A DNA stretch of 64,000 bases from NCBI RefSeq assembly GCF_002102355.1, contig NZ_LQPT01000065.1:1-64000 (forward strand), written 5' to 3'. Positions 63,990 to 64,000 of this stretch are shown here, one piece after another. Under the pieces are notes generated by a model. The model saw only the letters and a program-made list of their open reading frames with translations, was not told the DNA's origin and searched no databases. Both the position numbers and the translations under genes were made by a program. Source of the DNA: Mycobacterium sherrisii. GTDB taxonomy: Bacteria; Actinomycetota; Actinomycetes; Mycobacteriales; Mycobacteriaceae. Numbering within the stretch: position 1 is the stretch's first letter; each line of letters starts with the position of its first letter.

Positions 63990-64000
63990 CGCCCGGTGAT

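Overview
The window is a high-GC actinobacterial chromosome segment. It is almost certainly from a slow-growing, non-tuberculosis Mycobacterium, probably of the M. avium-complex type. Gene content and order follow the M. tuberculosis Rv2733c-Rv2668 block closely, as remembered from that genome (no database was searched): miaB, miaA, dapF, hflX, fadE20, lexA/chiZ, nrdR, sthA, ideR, sigB, sigA, ppgK, suhB, cei, dut, ceoB/ceoC, dxs, hemE/hemY/chdC, msrB, aftC. Differences from that map include a tandem pair of DMT transporters, a secreted serine protease, an MFS/GntR pair, a CPA1-type antiporter where M. tuberculosis has ABC and ars genes, and a DUF559 gene between two near-identical 62-bp repeats.

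Layout. 1-449: end of an IS481-type transposase, frameshifted, directly before miaB. 0.5-11.7 kb: tRNA modification (miaB, miaA), lysine/peptidoglycan precursor synthesis (dapF), ribosome rescue (hflX), an acyl-CoA dehydrogenase and several membrane proteins. 12-16 kb: a large LGFP-repeat envelope protein, then the DNA-damage locus lexA/chiZ, whose intergenic region carries an SOS box and an exact match to the PafBC-type (RecA-independent) promoter. 16-20 kb: nrdR, a nitrobindin-like gene, a frameshifted phzF homologue, an alpha/beta hydrolase and a PAC2 protein. 20-26 kb: protease, sthA, MFS/GntR, DUF4192. 25.5-32 kb: global regulators ideR, sigB and sigA with small zinc-ribbon proteins, and a ridA homologue broken by one base in a homopolymer. 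32-39 kb: ppgK, suhB, cei, dut and mycobacterial genes of unknown function. 39-45.5 kb: a potassium/ion cluster (ceoC, ceoB, a large APC permease, a CPA1 antiporter) whose left edge is a five-copy 27-bp minisatellite. 45.5-54.3 kb: dxs, an RNase D-like protein, echA15 and a tightly overlapped coproporphyrin-dependent heme operon (hemE, hemY, chdC, methyltransferase). 54.3-64 kb: DUF559 gene, msrB, the arabinosyltransferase aftC, an alpha/beta-hydrolase lipoprotein lacking its nucleophile, a RibD-like reductase, a ZapE/AFG1 ATPase, small exported proteins including two DUF732 paralogues, and a cation-efflux protein.

Regulation visible in the DNA: a SigE-like promoter before sigB; leaderless promoters (a TANNNT hexamer 6-8 bases from the start codon) at several genes, including an overlapping divergent pair between dut and its neighbour; palindromic operators before fadE20 and the GntR gene; and strong hairpins after sigB and between convergent genes. 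No tRNA, rRNA, CRISPR array or prophage was seen. I did not find a convincing new multi-gene system. The observations most worth following are the minisatellite joining two convergent stop codons, the 62-bp repeats around the DUF559 gene, the dual-control DNA-damage promoter region, and three frameshifts, which may be real decay or assembly errors.
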